NCBI RefSeq assembly: GCF_949287625.1
Contig: NZ_CASEGO010000044.1
Coordinates: forward strand, 1 to 20,644
Direction of reading: 5' to 3'
Source of the DNA: an uncultured Brachyspira sp.
Lineage (GTDB): Bacteria; Spirochaetota; Brachyspiria; Brachyspirales; Brachyspiraceae
DNA length: 20,644 bases
Under the pieces are notes generated by a model, which saw nothing but the letters and a program-made list of their open reading frames with translations, did not search any database and was not told the origin of the DNA. Shown here in pieces: positions 7,269 through 14,869 of this stretch. The translations under genes and the position numbers were made by a program. The stretch's first letter is position 1; the number at the start of each line of letters is the position of its first letter.

Positions 7269-7979
7269 ATGGATAAAAAATTTAAAGAAGAGTTTGATAA
7301 AGTTAAACATCTTTTGAAACCTAATTTTGATTTGAATACTGCTTTCAAAGATAAAAAGTTTAAAGACACGAAATTGGATATACTTGAAGTTGGGGAAGTT
7401 AATCTTACAAGCGGTAAAATAATAGCATGCGATCCTTTGGCTTATCTTTATGATGATATAAAGCCTTTCATTCAAACTGTAAAACCTGATAAATATAAAG
7501 TTTCACTTCTTATAATCGAAGAGGAAGAGAGAATTGCTATGGCAAAAATTTCTTTTTCTGATAATGAGGCTAAAACTTATGAGCTTGCTGTAACTGGAGA
7601 AGAAGACTTATCAGATATAGAAGAGGGAGAGTTTTTCGGATATCCAGTAGATGCTGGTATGGGCTGTGTATGCGATTATGAAACAGCATTAAAATATTTA
7701 GAATATGAAAGGAAACTTGAAGAAAAAGGCGATTTTGATAATAGATACGATGATTTATTTTCTGACTTACTAGAAGATAATGCTGAAAAAAATCCAAAAT
7801 ATCAGTCAGAGTACGGTGACTGGCTTAACTGGAATATTCCAGAAAGCGATTCAAATATAGTATTATTTTCAAGCGGATATGGAGACGGATATTATCCTTC
7901 GTATTTTGCTTATGATGAAAACAACAATATATGTGCTTTTTATACCATATTTATAGATTTGGAAGATGATGAAGAATAA
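7269..7979 (+). CDS. DUF4241 family protein
   Basis: This 236-residue acidic cytoplasmic protein has no signal peptide. It carries the features I associate with DUF4241: LTSGKIIACDPLAYL (about 46-60), a middle strand region with KISFSDNEAKTYELAV, VDAGMGCVCD (about 127-136), and near the C-terminus NIVLFSSGYGDGYYPSYFAYD. No biochemical function is established that I know of. An unusually good AAGGAG lies seven bases before the ATG. The gene stands alone between repeat-rich intergenic regions, which suggests an accessory locus. Confidence 0.85.
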   Translation: MDKKFKEEFDKVKHLLKPNFDLNTAFKDKKFKDTKLDILEVGEVNLTSGKIIACDPLAYLYDDIKPFIQTVKPDKYKVSLLIIEEEERIAMAKISFSDNEAKTYELAVTGEEDLSDIEEGEFFGYPVDAGMGCVCDYETALKYLEYERKLEEKGDFDNRYDDLFSDLLEDNAEKNPKYQSEYGDWLNWNIPESDSNIVLFSSGYGDGYYPSYFAYDENNNICAFYTIFIDLEDDEE

Positions 7980-8221
7980 TTATAAAAATAATGCTTATAT
8001 GCTGGTATAAATATGCAGTCATTGAGCTTAAGTACGTGACTGCTTCTTCACAGAGAGAGGCGGTACATTGCCTACGAAACATGCAGATAGACGTAAAGAG
8101 AAGTTCTTTTCTTCATAATACATCGTATACTTCGCAAAGCCGCAACTATAACTAAAAAATATTAAATTAAAAAAACGTAAATATTAACAAATTGAGTTTT
8201 GAAACAAGTCTAATATCTTTC

Positions 8222-8307
8222 AACGCACGTAGAATGAAATTCTTATATTATAATAAAAATAAGAATTTTAAATTAATTGATATAAAAAAATACGTTCTGC
8301 GTGCGTT
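8222..8307. repeat. Nested inverted repeat
   Basis: AACGCACGTAGAAT (8222-8235) pairs with GTTCTGCGTGCGTT (8294-8307), with only G-T-type mismatches. Inside lies a second perfect stem, ATTCTTAT (8239-8246) with ATAAGAAT (8259-8266). Confidence 0.75.
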
Positions 8308-8318
8308 TAGTAAAGTGC

Positions 8319-8564
8319 AAATTTAAATAACGCTTTGGGGCGGGCGTATATTTTGAAGTGCTTATCTCATAGATTTAATTAAAGTATATTAAAAAAAATA
8401 AAGTATTTAAAATCTAAAAGGGCGGGGATTAGATTAAAGTTTTAAAATTTATTCTAATCCCCACCCTCTAAATTTTTTAATACACTATATTATTTATAAA
8501 TGATTTTTATTTTTTAGCTTTTACTGTTATTTTGGCTGCCCACCCAAGAGTTTTTTAAATTTCA
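8319..8564. repeat. Pair of diverged inverted arms around a hairpin (REP/BIME-like)
   Basis: The right arm (8540-8564), read on the reverse strand, gives AAATTTAAAAAACTCTTGGG followed by TGGGC. The left arm (8319-8346) begins AAATTTAAATAACGCTTTGG and continues GGCGGGCG. They are homologous but diverged and lie in opposite orientation. This resembles bacterial paired palindromic units, but membership in a repeated family cannot be tested within one window. Confidence 0.55.
8417..8467. repeat. GC-rich hairpin
   Basis: AGGGCGGGGATTAGA pairs with TCTAATCCCCACCCT at 14 of 15 positions across a loop of about 20 bases. The arms are bordered by A- and T-rich DNA, so it could also act as a terminator. 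No gene end lies close enough to require that. Confidence 0.75.
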
Positions 8565-8683
8565 TAATACTCTTTTAATTTTTATTAAAGCAATAAAAAT
8601 AGTATTTCAATATACTTTATATTTTTAGCTAATAAAATTTTTTCTTGTTCTATGCTTTTTATAATTTTTAACAAAATTAATAA

Positions 8684-8711
8684 TTTACAAATATCATTTT
8701 TTCATTATATT
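8684..8711 (+). promoter_or_regulatory. Candidate promoter of the 135-residue lipoprotein
   Basis: TTTACA (8684-8689), a 16-base spacer and TATATT (8706-8711) precede the gene. The region is extremely AT-rich, so chance matches are likely. Confidence 0.35.
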
Positions 8712-8739
8712 TATAGTATAAAAAACATAAGGATAAAAA

Positions 8740-9147
8740 ATGAAAACAATATTAAAAACTATTATAATTACTATAATAATTTGTGCTTTTGTATCATGCT
8801 CAAAACAAAACTATGGTATTGACAGCAAATATGCAGGTACTTATAAGGGAAATACCAAAGTTCAAACTTCTTCCGGTACTATAGAATGTGAAGGAGTATT
8901 TACAGTTAATTCTGACGGATCTGTAAAAGGAAACATTTATAACAATAGTAAAACATATGAAAGAACTTATGATGTATCTAAAAACTCTGTAACAAAAGAA
9001 AATGATAGTACATATAAAGCTTCTGAAAACATGATCGGCTACAAAGTTGATTTTATTTTCATATTTAATTCTGATACTTTAAATATAGAAATAACAGATT
9101 ACAATGAAGGCAGTGTTGTTAAAGGGAATTTTAGTAAATTTATTTAA
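8740..9147 (+). CDS. Small predicted lipoprotein
   Basis: The product is 135 residues. A basic start and hydrophobic leader (MKTILKTIIITIIICAFVSC) end in the lipobox FVSC, giving a lipidated cysteine at residue 20. The mature part, beginning around YAGTYKGNTKV, is a compact set of predicted beta strands with Gly-Thr and Asp-Gly turns (FTVNSDGSVKGNIYNN), in the style of a small lipocalin-like beta-barrel. That fold is only an impression. AAGGA precedes the ATG. It stands alone between the palindrome-rich region and the Tyr/Asn-rich gene, which has its own promoter. Function unknown. Confidence 0.78.
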   Translation: MKTILKTIIITIIICAFVSCSKQNYGIDSKYAGTYKGNTKVQTSSGTIECEGVFTVNSDGSVKGNIYNNSKTYERTYDVSKNSVTKENDSTYKASENMIGYKVDFIFIFNSDTLNIEITDYNEGSVVKGNFSKFI

Positions 9148-9164
9148 AAAATATGTAAAAAAAA

Positions 9165-9193
9165 TTGACATCTAATAATAAATATATTATAAT
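9165..9193 (+). promoter_or_regulatory. Consensus promoter of the Tyr/Asn-rich gene
   Basis: TTGACA (9165-9170), exactly 17 bases and TATAAT (9188-9193) form a perfect sigma-70-type consensus, the best promoter in the window. The leader would be about 44 bases with AAGGA before the ATG at 9244. High expression is predicted. Confidence 0.8.
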
Positions 9194-9243
9194 GTAAATA
9201 TAGTTAATATTAAATTTACACTATATTTACAAAGGATATATTT

Positions 9244-10167
9244 ATGAAAAAAACATTTATTACATCAGTATCTTTTTTGATAATATCTTCAAGTGTAGTT
9301 TTTGGTCAGTATTATTATGATGAGCAATATTATTATGACAATCAAAACTATAATAATAACAGCTATAATAATTATAATAATACCTACAATTATTATGAAG
9401 AGTTTATGAAAGTTTTAGCAAGAGAAGCCAATAATCCAAACAGCATTTACTACAGCCCTGTTTTTGCAAGCAAGTATAATAATACTCAAATGAATGCAAA
9501 TACATATAATGATGCTATGAATGCTATGAATTATGCTTCAGAAAATTATAATAATACACAGCCTTATATAAACCCTTATGAAGAGCTTATGAAAATGCTT
9601 GAAGCAGAATCAAAAAATCCGAACAGCCCTTATTACAGCCCAAATCAAAACGTTAATCAGTATAATGATCCTTATCAAAATCAGTATAACGGATGCAGCG
9701 ATCCTTATCAAGATGCGTATTATGGCAATCAATATGATGACGCTAATCAGTATAATGAATACAGCGATCCATATGCTAATCAATATGATAACAATAATAA
9801 TAATCAATATAACGACCCTTATCAAAATAATTACAGCACTCAAACTAATACATCAGACAATCCTTATCAATTAGCAGCTGAAGAGTTAATAAAAGCAGCC
9901 GAAGAATTAAGTAAAAAAGCAGATAATTATAATCAAGACGCTAATACTTATCAGTATAATCAAAATAACAGCACAAAAAATAATACTCAAAGTTTCTATA
10001 CTCCTTTCAAAGTTCCTCAAGTAGTTTTTGATACAGTAAAAAGAATGTATCCTAATGAAAAAATATTGGATATATCAGCAGATACTATAGGAATATATGA
10101 TGTAACTTTAAGCAATATGGTAATACTATCTATAGATAAAAACGGAAATATTATATATCAAAAATAA
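9244..10167 (+). CDS. Exported Tyr/Asn/Gln-rich protein with C-terminal PepSY-like domain
   Basis: The product is 307 residues. A signal peptide (about 1-21, ending SSSVVFG) has no lipobox, so export to the periplasm or surface is likely. The middle is low-complexity Tyr, Asn, Gln and Asp. Within it a motif occurs twice: YEEFMKVLAREANNPNSIYY and YEELMKMLEAESKNPNSPYY. A short Ala/Glu-rich helix (AAEELIKAAEELSKKA) follows. The last 58 residues (250-307) resemble a PepSY-like domain: VPQVVFDTVKRMYPNEKI, then a strand with YDVTLSNMVILSIDKNGNII. I infer a surface or envelope protein whose variable spacer links the membrane-proximal end to a small globular domain. It is served by a consensus promoter and followed by a strong terminator. 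Tandem codons in the middle could allow length variation. Confidence 0.8.
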   Translation: MKKTFITSVSFLIISSSVVFGQYYYDEQYYYDNQNYNNNSYNNYNNTYNYYEEFMKVLAREANNPNSIYYSPVFASKYNNTQMNANTYNDAMNAMNYASENYNNTQPYINPYEELMKMLEAESKNPNSPYYSPNQNVNQYNDPYQNQYNGCSDPYQDAYYGNQYDDANQYNEYSDPYANQYDNNNNNQYNDPYQNNYSTQTNTSDNPYQLAAEELIKAAEELSKKADNYNQDANTYQYNQNNSTKNNTQSFYTPFKVPQVVFDTVKRMYPNEKILDISADTIGIYDVTLSNMVILSIDKNGNIIYQK

Positions 10168-10194
10168 TCATATTTTATTTTTACTATAATAAAT

Positions 10195-10231
10195 AAAAAA
10201 GAGTCTTAAATAATACTAAGGCTCTTTTTTT
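10195..10231 (+). terminator. Rho-independent terminator
   Basis: AAAAAAGAG-T-CTTA pairs with TAAG-G-CTCTTTTTT across an 8-base loop, followed by more T residues. It lies 28 bases after the Tyr/Asn-rich gene and isolates it from the hydrolase gene. Confidence 0.9.
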
Positions 10232-10248
10232 ATTTTTGTAAAAAAGAT

Positions 10249-10277
10249 TTGCTTTAAAATAAAAGTTTATATATTAT
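10249..10277 (+). promoter_or_regulatory. Candidate promoter of the cysteine hydrolase
   Basis: TTGCTT (10249-10254), 17 bases and TATTAT (10272-10277) sit directly after the preceding terminator. AGGATTT precedes the ATG at 10308. Confidence 0.5.
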
Positions 10278-10307
10278 TATACAAAATAAATATATAGGAT
10301 TTCTATT

Positions 10308-11210
10308 ATGTCAGTACAAATACCTTTTGAAAAAATAGTAAATGAAGATTATATAGGAAAAGAAATTAATCCTATAAATCACAATGATATTTACAGTGCC
10401 GCACAAAATATTGATAATAATATAAAAAAAGATGAAGGCATTAATTTACTTATAATAGATCCTCAAAGAGATTTTATAGACCCTGATAAAGGAGCATTGC
10501 CTGTAAAACATGCTATAGAAGATATAAAAAAAATAATAAAATTTATATATGATAATATAGAAAATATTTCTAATATTTATGTTACATTAGATACTCATAG
10601 ATATGATTCTATATTTCACCCTATTATGTGGAAAGAAGCTTCAGGAAATGCAGTTTCTCCTTTTACAGAGATAACATTAGAAAAAATAGAAAATAATGAA
10701 ATAATACCAGTTTATAATAAAGATATACAGACAGATTATGTAAGAAAATTAAAGGAACAAGGATCGCAAAATTTGATGATATGGCCTTATCACTGTATAT
10801 ATGCATCTGACGGCTGGCTTATAGAAAAACAGCTTTATAATATGCTTATGTTCTTTGAATGCTATAAGAAAACAAATATTAATAAAATCATTAAAGGCAC
10901 AGATTCTTTCAGCGAGATGTACGGAGTTATAAGACCTGAAGTATCTTCAGAGTACACAAAACAATATGATAATTCTTGGGTGAAGGATATTATTAAAGCA
11001 GATAAAATATATGTATGCGGAGAGGCTAAAGATTACTGCGTATATGAAAGCGTAAAACAATTTACAGAAATCTATAAAGACAATAAAAATGTTTTAGAAA
11101 AAGTAAATATAATGATGAACTGCTGCAGTGATATAGGCGATAAAAAAATATCTGATGAAAAATATAATAAACTCTCAAAAGATTATGGTATAAAACTTAT
11201 TAATATATAA
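10308..11210 (+). CDS. Nicotinamidase/isochorismatase-like cysteine hydrolase
   Basis: This 300-residue cytoplasmic protein keeps the complete catalytic triad of the family. Asp51 lies in LLIIDPQRDF, Lys196 in IIKGTDSFSEMYG, and Cys244 in VCGEAKDYCVYES. Likely metal ligands Asp95 and His97 (TLDTH) and His104 are present, and WPYHC at 159-163 matches the WPxHC motif of nicotinamidases. This favours amide hydrolysis such as nicotinamide to nicotinate (NAD salvage) over isochorismate cleavage. It is about 100 residues longer than typical nicotinamidases. The extra length is a roughly 40-residue N-terminal extension plus inserts, one around 113-150. The substrate is therefore uncertain and I give no symbol. 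It is a single-gene unit by its promoter and the terminator upstream. Confidence 0.82.
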   Translation: MSVQIPFEKIVNEDYIGKEINPINHNDIYSAAQNIDNNIKKDEGINLLIIDPQRDFIDPDKGALPVKHAIEDIKKIIKFIYDNIENISNIYVTLDTHRYDSIFHPIMWKEASGNAVSPFTEITLEKIENNEIIPVYNKDIQTDYVRKLKEQGSQNLMIWPYHCIYASDGWLIEKQLYNMLMFFECYKKTNINKIIKGTDSFSEMYGVIRPEVSSEYTKQYDNSWVKDIIKADKIYVCGEAKDYCVYESVKQFTEIYKDNKNVLEKVNIMMNCCSDIGDKKISDEKYNKLSKDYGIKLINI

Positions 11211-11303
11211 TAATCGTCTTTATTTTTTGTTTTACATATACTACGTTTATATTAATTTTTTAAAGTATATAAAATATTAAACAATTTTTATATAAGTTCA
11301 TAT

Positions 11304-11331
11304 TTGTATTAATAAAATAAAATGTTATACT
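11304..11331 (+). promoter_or_regulatory. Candidate promoter of the interrupted lipoprotein gene
   Basis: An extended -10, TGTTATACT (-10 box 11326-11331), is preceded at 16 bases by a poor -35 TTGTAT (11304-11309). AGGATTAAG follows just before the ATG at 11364. Confidence 0.45.
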
Positions 11332-11363
11332 CATTAATAAAAAATAATTATTAGGATTAAGAT

Positions 11364-12170
11364 ATGAAAAAAATATTTACATCATTACTAATTGCAATCA
11401 CAATGATTTTTGCAGGCTGCGGAAATAATGTAACAAATTCAAACAACGAAAATGTTCCTGCTACGCCGCCTTCAGGAGAGCCTATAACAACTCCAGATGG
11501 TTTAGCATCAGCATATGATGGTACTTGGTATTTTTATAGTGAAGATGGTTCAGTAAAAGGACAAACTGTCAGCATAGCTAATGGAGGAATGACTGGTATA
11601 AAAACATCATAAGGAACAGCATTAGATTTTGTTAAAGATAATTTTAACAGTAAAGTTGTTTTGTTTGATATTAATTTAACAACAACAAAAAATTATGTTG
11701 TATATAAAGAAGGCTATACTGGCAATATCAATTTTGGAGACAATATAGCATATATAAAAATAAAAGACACTTCAGATAATATAGTTATTGAAGGAATGCT
11801 GTCAAAATCGCAAAGAAATACTACTATAGATACTGCTTCTATTGGAACATATACATCAACTTACGGAAGCGGTATAGTTATAAAAATTGCGGCAGATGCT
11901 GATTTAATTACTTTCACAAGAACTGGAATATCAGGAAAAGCAAAAACTTATAAAATTCCTGCTGTATATTTTACTAAGAATGGCAATTCATATACTTCAG
12001 ATGCTATTAATTATCCAAACAGTGTACTAAAATTTGATACACTTCAATTTACTTTAAACCACATAAATATAAGCTATTATGCCTCTGATGCTGAGTTTAA
12101 TAATTCATCAGCTGCTTCATTCCCAACTGCTCTATCATCAGAAGCATTAACTTATAGTAAAGAAAAATAA
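11364..12170 (+). pseudogene. Lipoprotein gene interrupted by an in-frame TAA
   Basis: One reading frame of 269 codons runs from the ATG at 11364 to the TAA ending at 12170, broken only by TAA at 11610-11612 (codon 83). The N-terminal part has a leader with lipobox FAGC (MKKIFTSLLIAITMIFAGC). It is followed by a Pro/Thr/Asn linker and YDGTWYFYSEDGSVKGQTV. After the stop the same frame resumes as GTALDFVKDNFNSKVVLFDI and continues as a Thr/Ser-rich beta-strand protein to a normal end. The downstream part has only a TTG at 11661 and no ribosome-binding site, so it is unlikely to be made independently. A single nonsense change (or a base-call error) explains the pattern; promoter and terminator are intact, suggesting recent loss. 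If unbroken, it would be a 268-residue surface lipoprotein of unknown function. Confidence 0.82.
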
Positions 12171-12193
12171 TACTGTTTTAATAACATACAGAT

Positions 12194-12230
12194 AGGCTTA
12201 TCTTTTACTTGAAAAAGATAAGCCTTTTTT
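12194..12230 (+). terminator. Rho-independent terminator
   Basis: A perfect 13-base stem, AGGCTTATCTTTT with AAAAGATAAGCCT, encloses a 6-base loop and is followed by six T residues. It lies 23 bases after the interrupted lipoprotein gene. It abuts the repeat end at 12234. Confidence 0.92.
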
Positions 12231-12233
12231 ATA

Positions 12234-12260
12234 TATACCTAAACAACTATAGTTTGTCAA
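12234..12260. repeat. Solitary terminal repeat of the MITE-like family
   Basis: The 27 bases TATACCTAAACAACTATAGT + TTGTCAA differ at one position each from the left ends at 4340 and 6791. It holds a minus-strand outward TTGACA-17-TATATA pair. A possible decayed partner (AATGACAACAATAAAC) lies near 12344-12360. No GC-rich core is present between them. Confidence 0.65.
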
Positions 12261-12373
12261 ATATAAAAAGGCTTAAAAATATTAAAGTAATAAATAATAC
12301 CAATATTTATTGTTTTAAGAACAAATTTATTATTTTAATTTTTCAATGACAACAATAAACTTATAATAATTTT

Positions 12374-14656
12374 TTAATTGTCTGATTTATAGAGTTTTAT
12401 ATTATCATTATTAATTATGCGTTTTATTATTTCTATATCTTCATCATCAAAATCATTAGAAAAATAAACAGCCTTTATATGAGGATTTTTTAATAATATA
12501 GCTTTCAAAATATTATTTTCTTCTGATTGTGATGCAAACATAGAGAGAAGCGACTCATATTTTATATCATCATCTCTTGTGATAAACTTAGCATTCTTTC
12601 CATAAACTTTTACGTCATATTCACTTCTGATAATAATAGGATCATCTGCTTCATACTCTATGCATATAGTTTTGCTGTTTAAATTATTAATAGATTTTTC
12701 AAATGAGTATAATTTGATTTTTTCTATCGATGGTTTTATAGCCTTTAATTTATTATCATCTAAAATATTTTCTAAAGCCTCATAAGCATTTTTATACTCT
12801 GCCCTATTTTCAAATAAAAGTTTTAACAAGTCTGTATTATACTCCATACTTTTATATAATGATAATGTGTTTTGAGTATTATGGGCTTTGTAAAACTCTA
12901 TACTTTTATTAAATAATTTATCAAACAAATCTAAAAAAGAATTGTATCTTATAATATTATTTTTAAGAAGTGTATATGAAAGGAGAAATATATTATATCC
13001 TGCAAAACCAAATTTACTTTTAATATCAAAATTATCTATATATCTGAAATATGTATTTATAAGTTTATCATAATCTTTTTTTAAATAATAAATAATAGCC
13101 AAATTATTATAAATATAAAAAGACGATTTTTCTATTTCTATTAATTTATTATAATAAGAAACTGAATTATCATAATCTTTTAAATGATAATAAGACTCTG
13201 CAAGCATATTATATATACTGCTGCTATGCTTATTTATTTTTCCAGAGTATTCTACAACTTTATCATATCTTTTATTATTAAAACATATAGTAATTAATTT
13301 GTCATAATATTTAAAAGAATCAGGTTTTAATTCCAGTATTTTATCTGCAAAATACATAGCATTATCATATTCTTTAAAATCAAAATATATGCTGAATAAT
13401 GTTTCATAAGCATTGCTGTAAAGAGGGTTAATCTCAAGTGCCTTATTTAAATAAACTAATGCCTTTTCTTTCTCTTTTAAGTGATAATATGATAAACCTA
13501 TACCGTTATATGAGTCGGCATTATTTGAGTAAATATCTATAGACTTATTGAAATTCTCTATAGCTTTATCATACTCTTTTAAATTATAATAAGCCAAAGC
13601 CAAATTATTATAAGCCTTATAATATCTGTCATTAATCTCTATAGACTTATTAAAATAATATATAGCCTTATCATACTCTTCATTAGATGAATAGCATATC
13701 CCTATAAAATTGTACGCCTTATAAGCATTATTATTTTTTTCTATTACCCTTTCAAAACATTCTATAGCTTCATAATAATATTTTTTGGAATAATAGCTTA
13801 TACCCAATTTATTATAATCAGTAAATGCCTTAACATCAAGTTTTTTTGCCTTATCAAAATATAAAGCAGCCTTATCAAACATTTTTCTATTAAAATAAAC
13901 CAAAGCCAAATTATTATAAGCATTGGCATATTTAGGATTAATCTCTATAGACTTATTAAAATAATATATAGCATTATCATAATCTTTTAAGAAAGAATAA
14001 ACAGCCCCCAAAGTATTTGCTATTTTGTATGACTTGCTGTTATACTGTAAAAATCTTTTAAAGCATTCTATTGCCTTTTCATAATTGCCTATCTTATAAT
14101 AACTCATACCAAGCATATCATAAGCCTTAAATACCATCTCATCTAAAGATTTTGAATGTTCAAAAAACTCTATAGCTTCATTATACTTTTTATTTTTATA
14201 GTAAAACAAAGCCAAATTATTATATGCCTTATCATATTTAGGATTAATTTCTATAGACTTATTAAAATATTCTATAGCTTTAGTATAGTCTTCTTTTGCA
14301 AAATAGCTTATACCTAAAAGATTATATGCTTTATAAGAATTGGGAGTAATTTTAAGAGTTTCATTAAAACATTCTATAGCTTTATCATACTGTTTTATAG
14401 CATGATAGCTTATGCCAAGTAAATTGTATGATTTAAAAGTTTTTATATCTACTTTTCTGGCCTCTTCAAAATACCTTATGGCATCTTCATACTCTTTCAT
14501 CTCAACGCATACTTGACCTTTATATAGATTGGCTCTATAGTTTTTAGGTACTTTTTTTAGTATTACATCAAGAATTTCTAATGTTTGATCATAGTCTTCA
14601 TTAGTCATGCGGTATGAAGCTTCATTTAAAAGATAATCCATTTTTGTATTAAGCAT
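12374..14656 (-). CDS. Large TPR-repeat protein
   Basis: The product is 760 residues from the ATG at 14656. GGGG lies six bases upstream of that ATG, and a TTG start at 14674 would leave almost no leader. There is no signal peptide. About sixteen 34-residue TPR units fill roughly residues 5-540, an elongated superhelical protein-binding scaffold. Repeats 3-11 show a three-unit super-period: units with LGISY...AIECF, then AIxYFNKSIEINPKY, then AYNNLALxYY. The last 200 or so residues are helical, then non-repetitive, ending in a charged tail (KRIINNDNIKLYKSDN). No enzymatic domain is visible. Partners are unknown; it is monocistronic with its own promoter and converges with the interrupted lipoprotein gene. 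Confidence 0.92.
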   Translation of the reverse strand: MLNTKMDYLLNEASYRMTNEDYDQTLEILDVILKKVPKNYRANLYKGQVCVEMKEYEDAIRYFEEARKVDIKTFKSYNLLGISYHAIKQYDKAIECFNETLKITPNSYKAYNLLGISYFAKEDYTKAIEYFNKSIEINPKYDKAYNNLALFYYKNKKYNEAIEFFEHSKSLDEMVFKAYDMLGMSYYKIGNYEKAIECFKRFLQYNSKSYKIANTLGAVYSFLKDYDNAIYYFNKSIEINPKYANAYNNLALVYFNRKMFDKAALYFDKAKKLDVKAFTDYNKLGISYYSKKYYYEAIECFERVIEKNNNAYKAYNFIGICYSSNEEYDKAIYYFNKSIEINDRYYKAYNNLALAYYNLKEYDKAIENFNKSIDIYSNNADSYNGIGLSYYHLKEKEKALVYLNKALEINPLYSNAYETLFSIYFDFKEYDNAMYFADKILELKPDSFKYYDKLITICFNNKRYDKVVEYSGKINKHSSSIYNMLAESYYHLKDYDNSVSYYNKLIEIEKSSFYIYNNLAIIYYLKKDYDKLINTYFRYIDNFDIKSKFGFAGYNIFLLSYTLLKNNIIRYNSFLDLFDKLFNKSIEFYKAHNTQNTLSLYKSMEYNTDLLKLLFENRAEYKNAYEALENILDDNKLKAIKPSIEKIKLYSFEKSINNLNSKTICIEYEADDPIIIRSEYDVKVYGKNAKFITRDDDIKYESLLSMFASQSEENNILKAILLKNPHIKAVYFSNDFDDEDIEIIKRIINNDNIKLYKSDN

Positions 14657-14685
14657 AAAAACCCCAGTATACAATTATATACTAC

Positions 14686-14715
14686 ATTTTACAATGAATA
14701 CATATGTTATGTCAA
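14686..14715 (-). promoter_or_regulatory. Promoter of the large TPR gene
   Basis: On the minus strand, TTGACA (14710-14715), an 18-base spacer and TAAAAT (14686-14691) put the transcript start near 14679. This favours the ATG at 14656 as the start codon. Confidence 0.6.
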
Positions 14716-14869
14716 CAATAAAAGCAACTTTTTTAAAAATTAATTAAATATATGGCTAAACAATTATATTTTATTATTTTATTTATAAATGTATCATTAT
14801 CTTTTTGCAAGCTAATGCTTCAAAAAAACAAATACGGCAATGTATTAAAATAATTTTAAAACATATATG

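Larger units (their letters stand above)
7980..8739. other. 760-base gene-free region rich in palindromes
   Basis: No credible gene is seen. From left to right it holds a GCAGTCA/TGACTGC inverted repeat (8015-8043), a GC-richer tract to about 8155 containing TTCGCAAAGCC that resembles the cores of the inverted-repeat elements, a large nested hairpin (8222-8307), a pair of inverted G-rich arms (8319-8346 and 8540-8564) enclosing a hairpin (8417-8467), then plain AT-rich DNA with the promoter of the next gene. Confidence 0.6.

Noticed and set aside
7990..8157. Open frame of about 54 codons beginning MLICWYKYAVIELK
   Set aside because: No ribosome-binding site; it lies in palindromic, element-like DNA with GC-richer composition. 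Better explained as non-coding repeat.
9599..9874. Ile-rich frames inside the Tyr/Asn-rich gene
   Set aside because: They are by-products of the repeated AAT/TAT codons; no ribosome-binding sites.
11610..11612. Programmed recoding of the internal stop
   Set aside because: The codon is TAA, not the TGA used for selenocysteine, and no stimulatory structure is evident. Nonsense mutation is simpler.
11661..12170. Separate downstream gene starting at TTG
   Set aside because: Same frame as the lipoprotein leader, no ribosome-binding site, no signal peptide; it is the severed C-terminal part.
14753..14779. Possible further copy of the element end (TATGGCTAAACAATTATA...)
   Set aside because: Only partial similarity and the TTGACA segment is lost; too weak in such AT-rich DNA.
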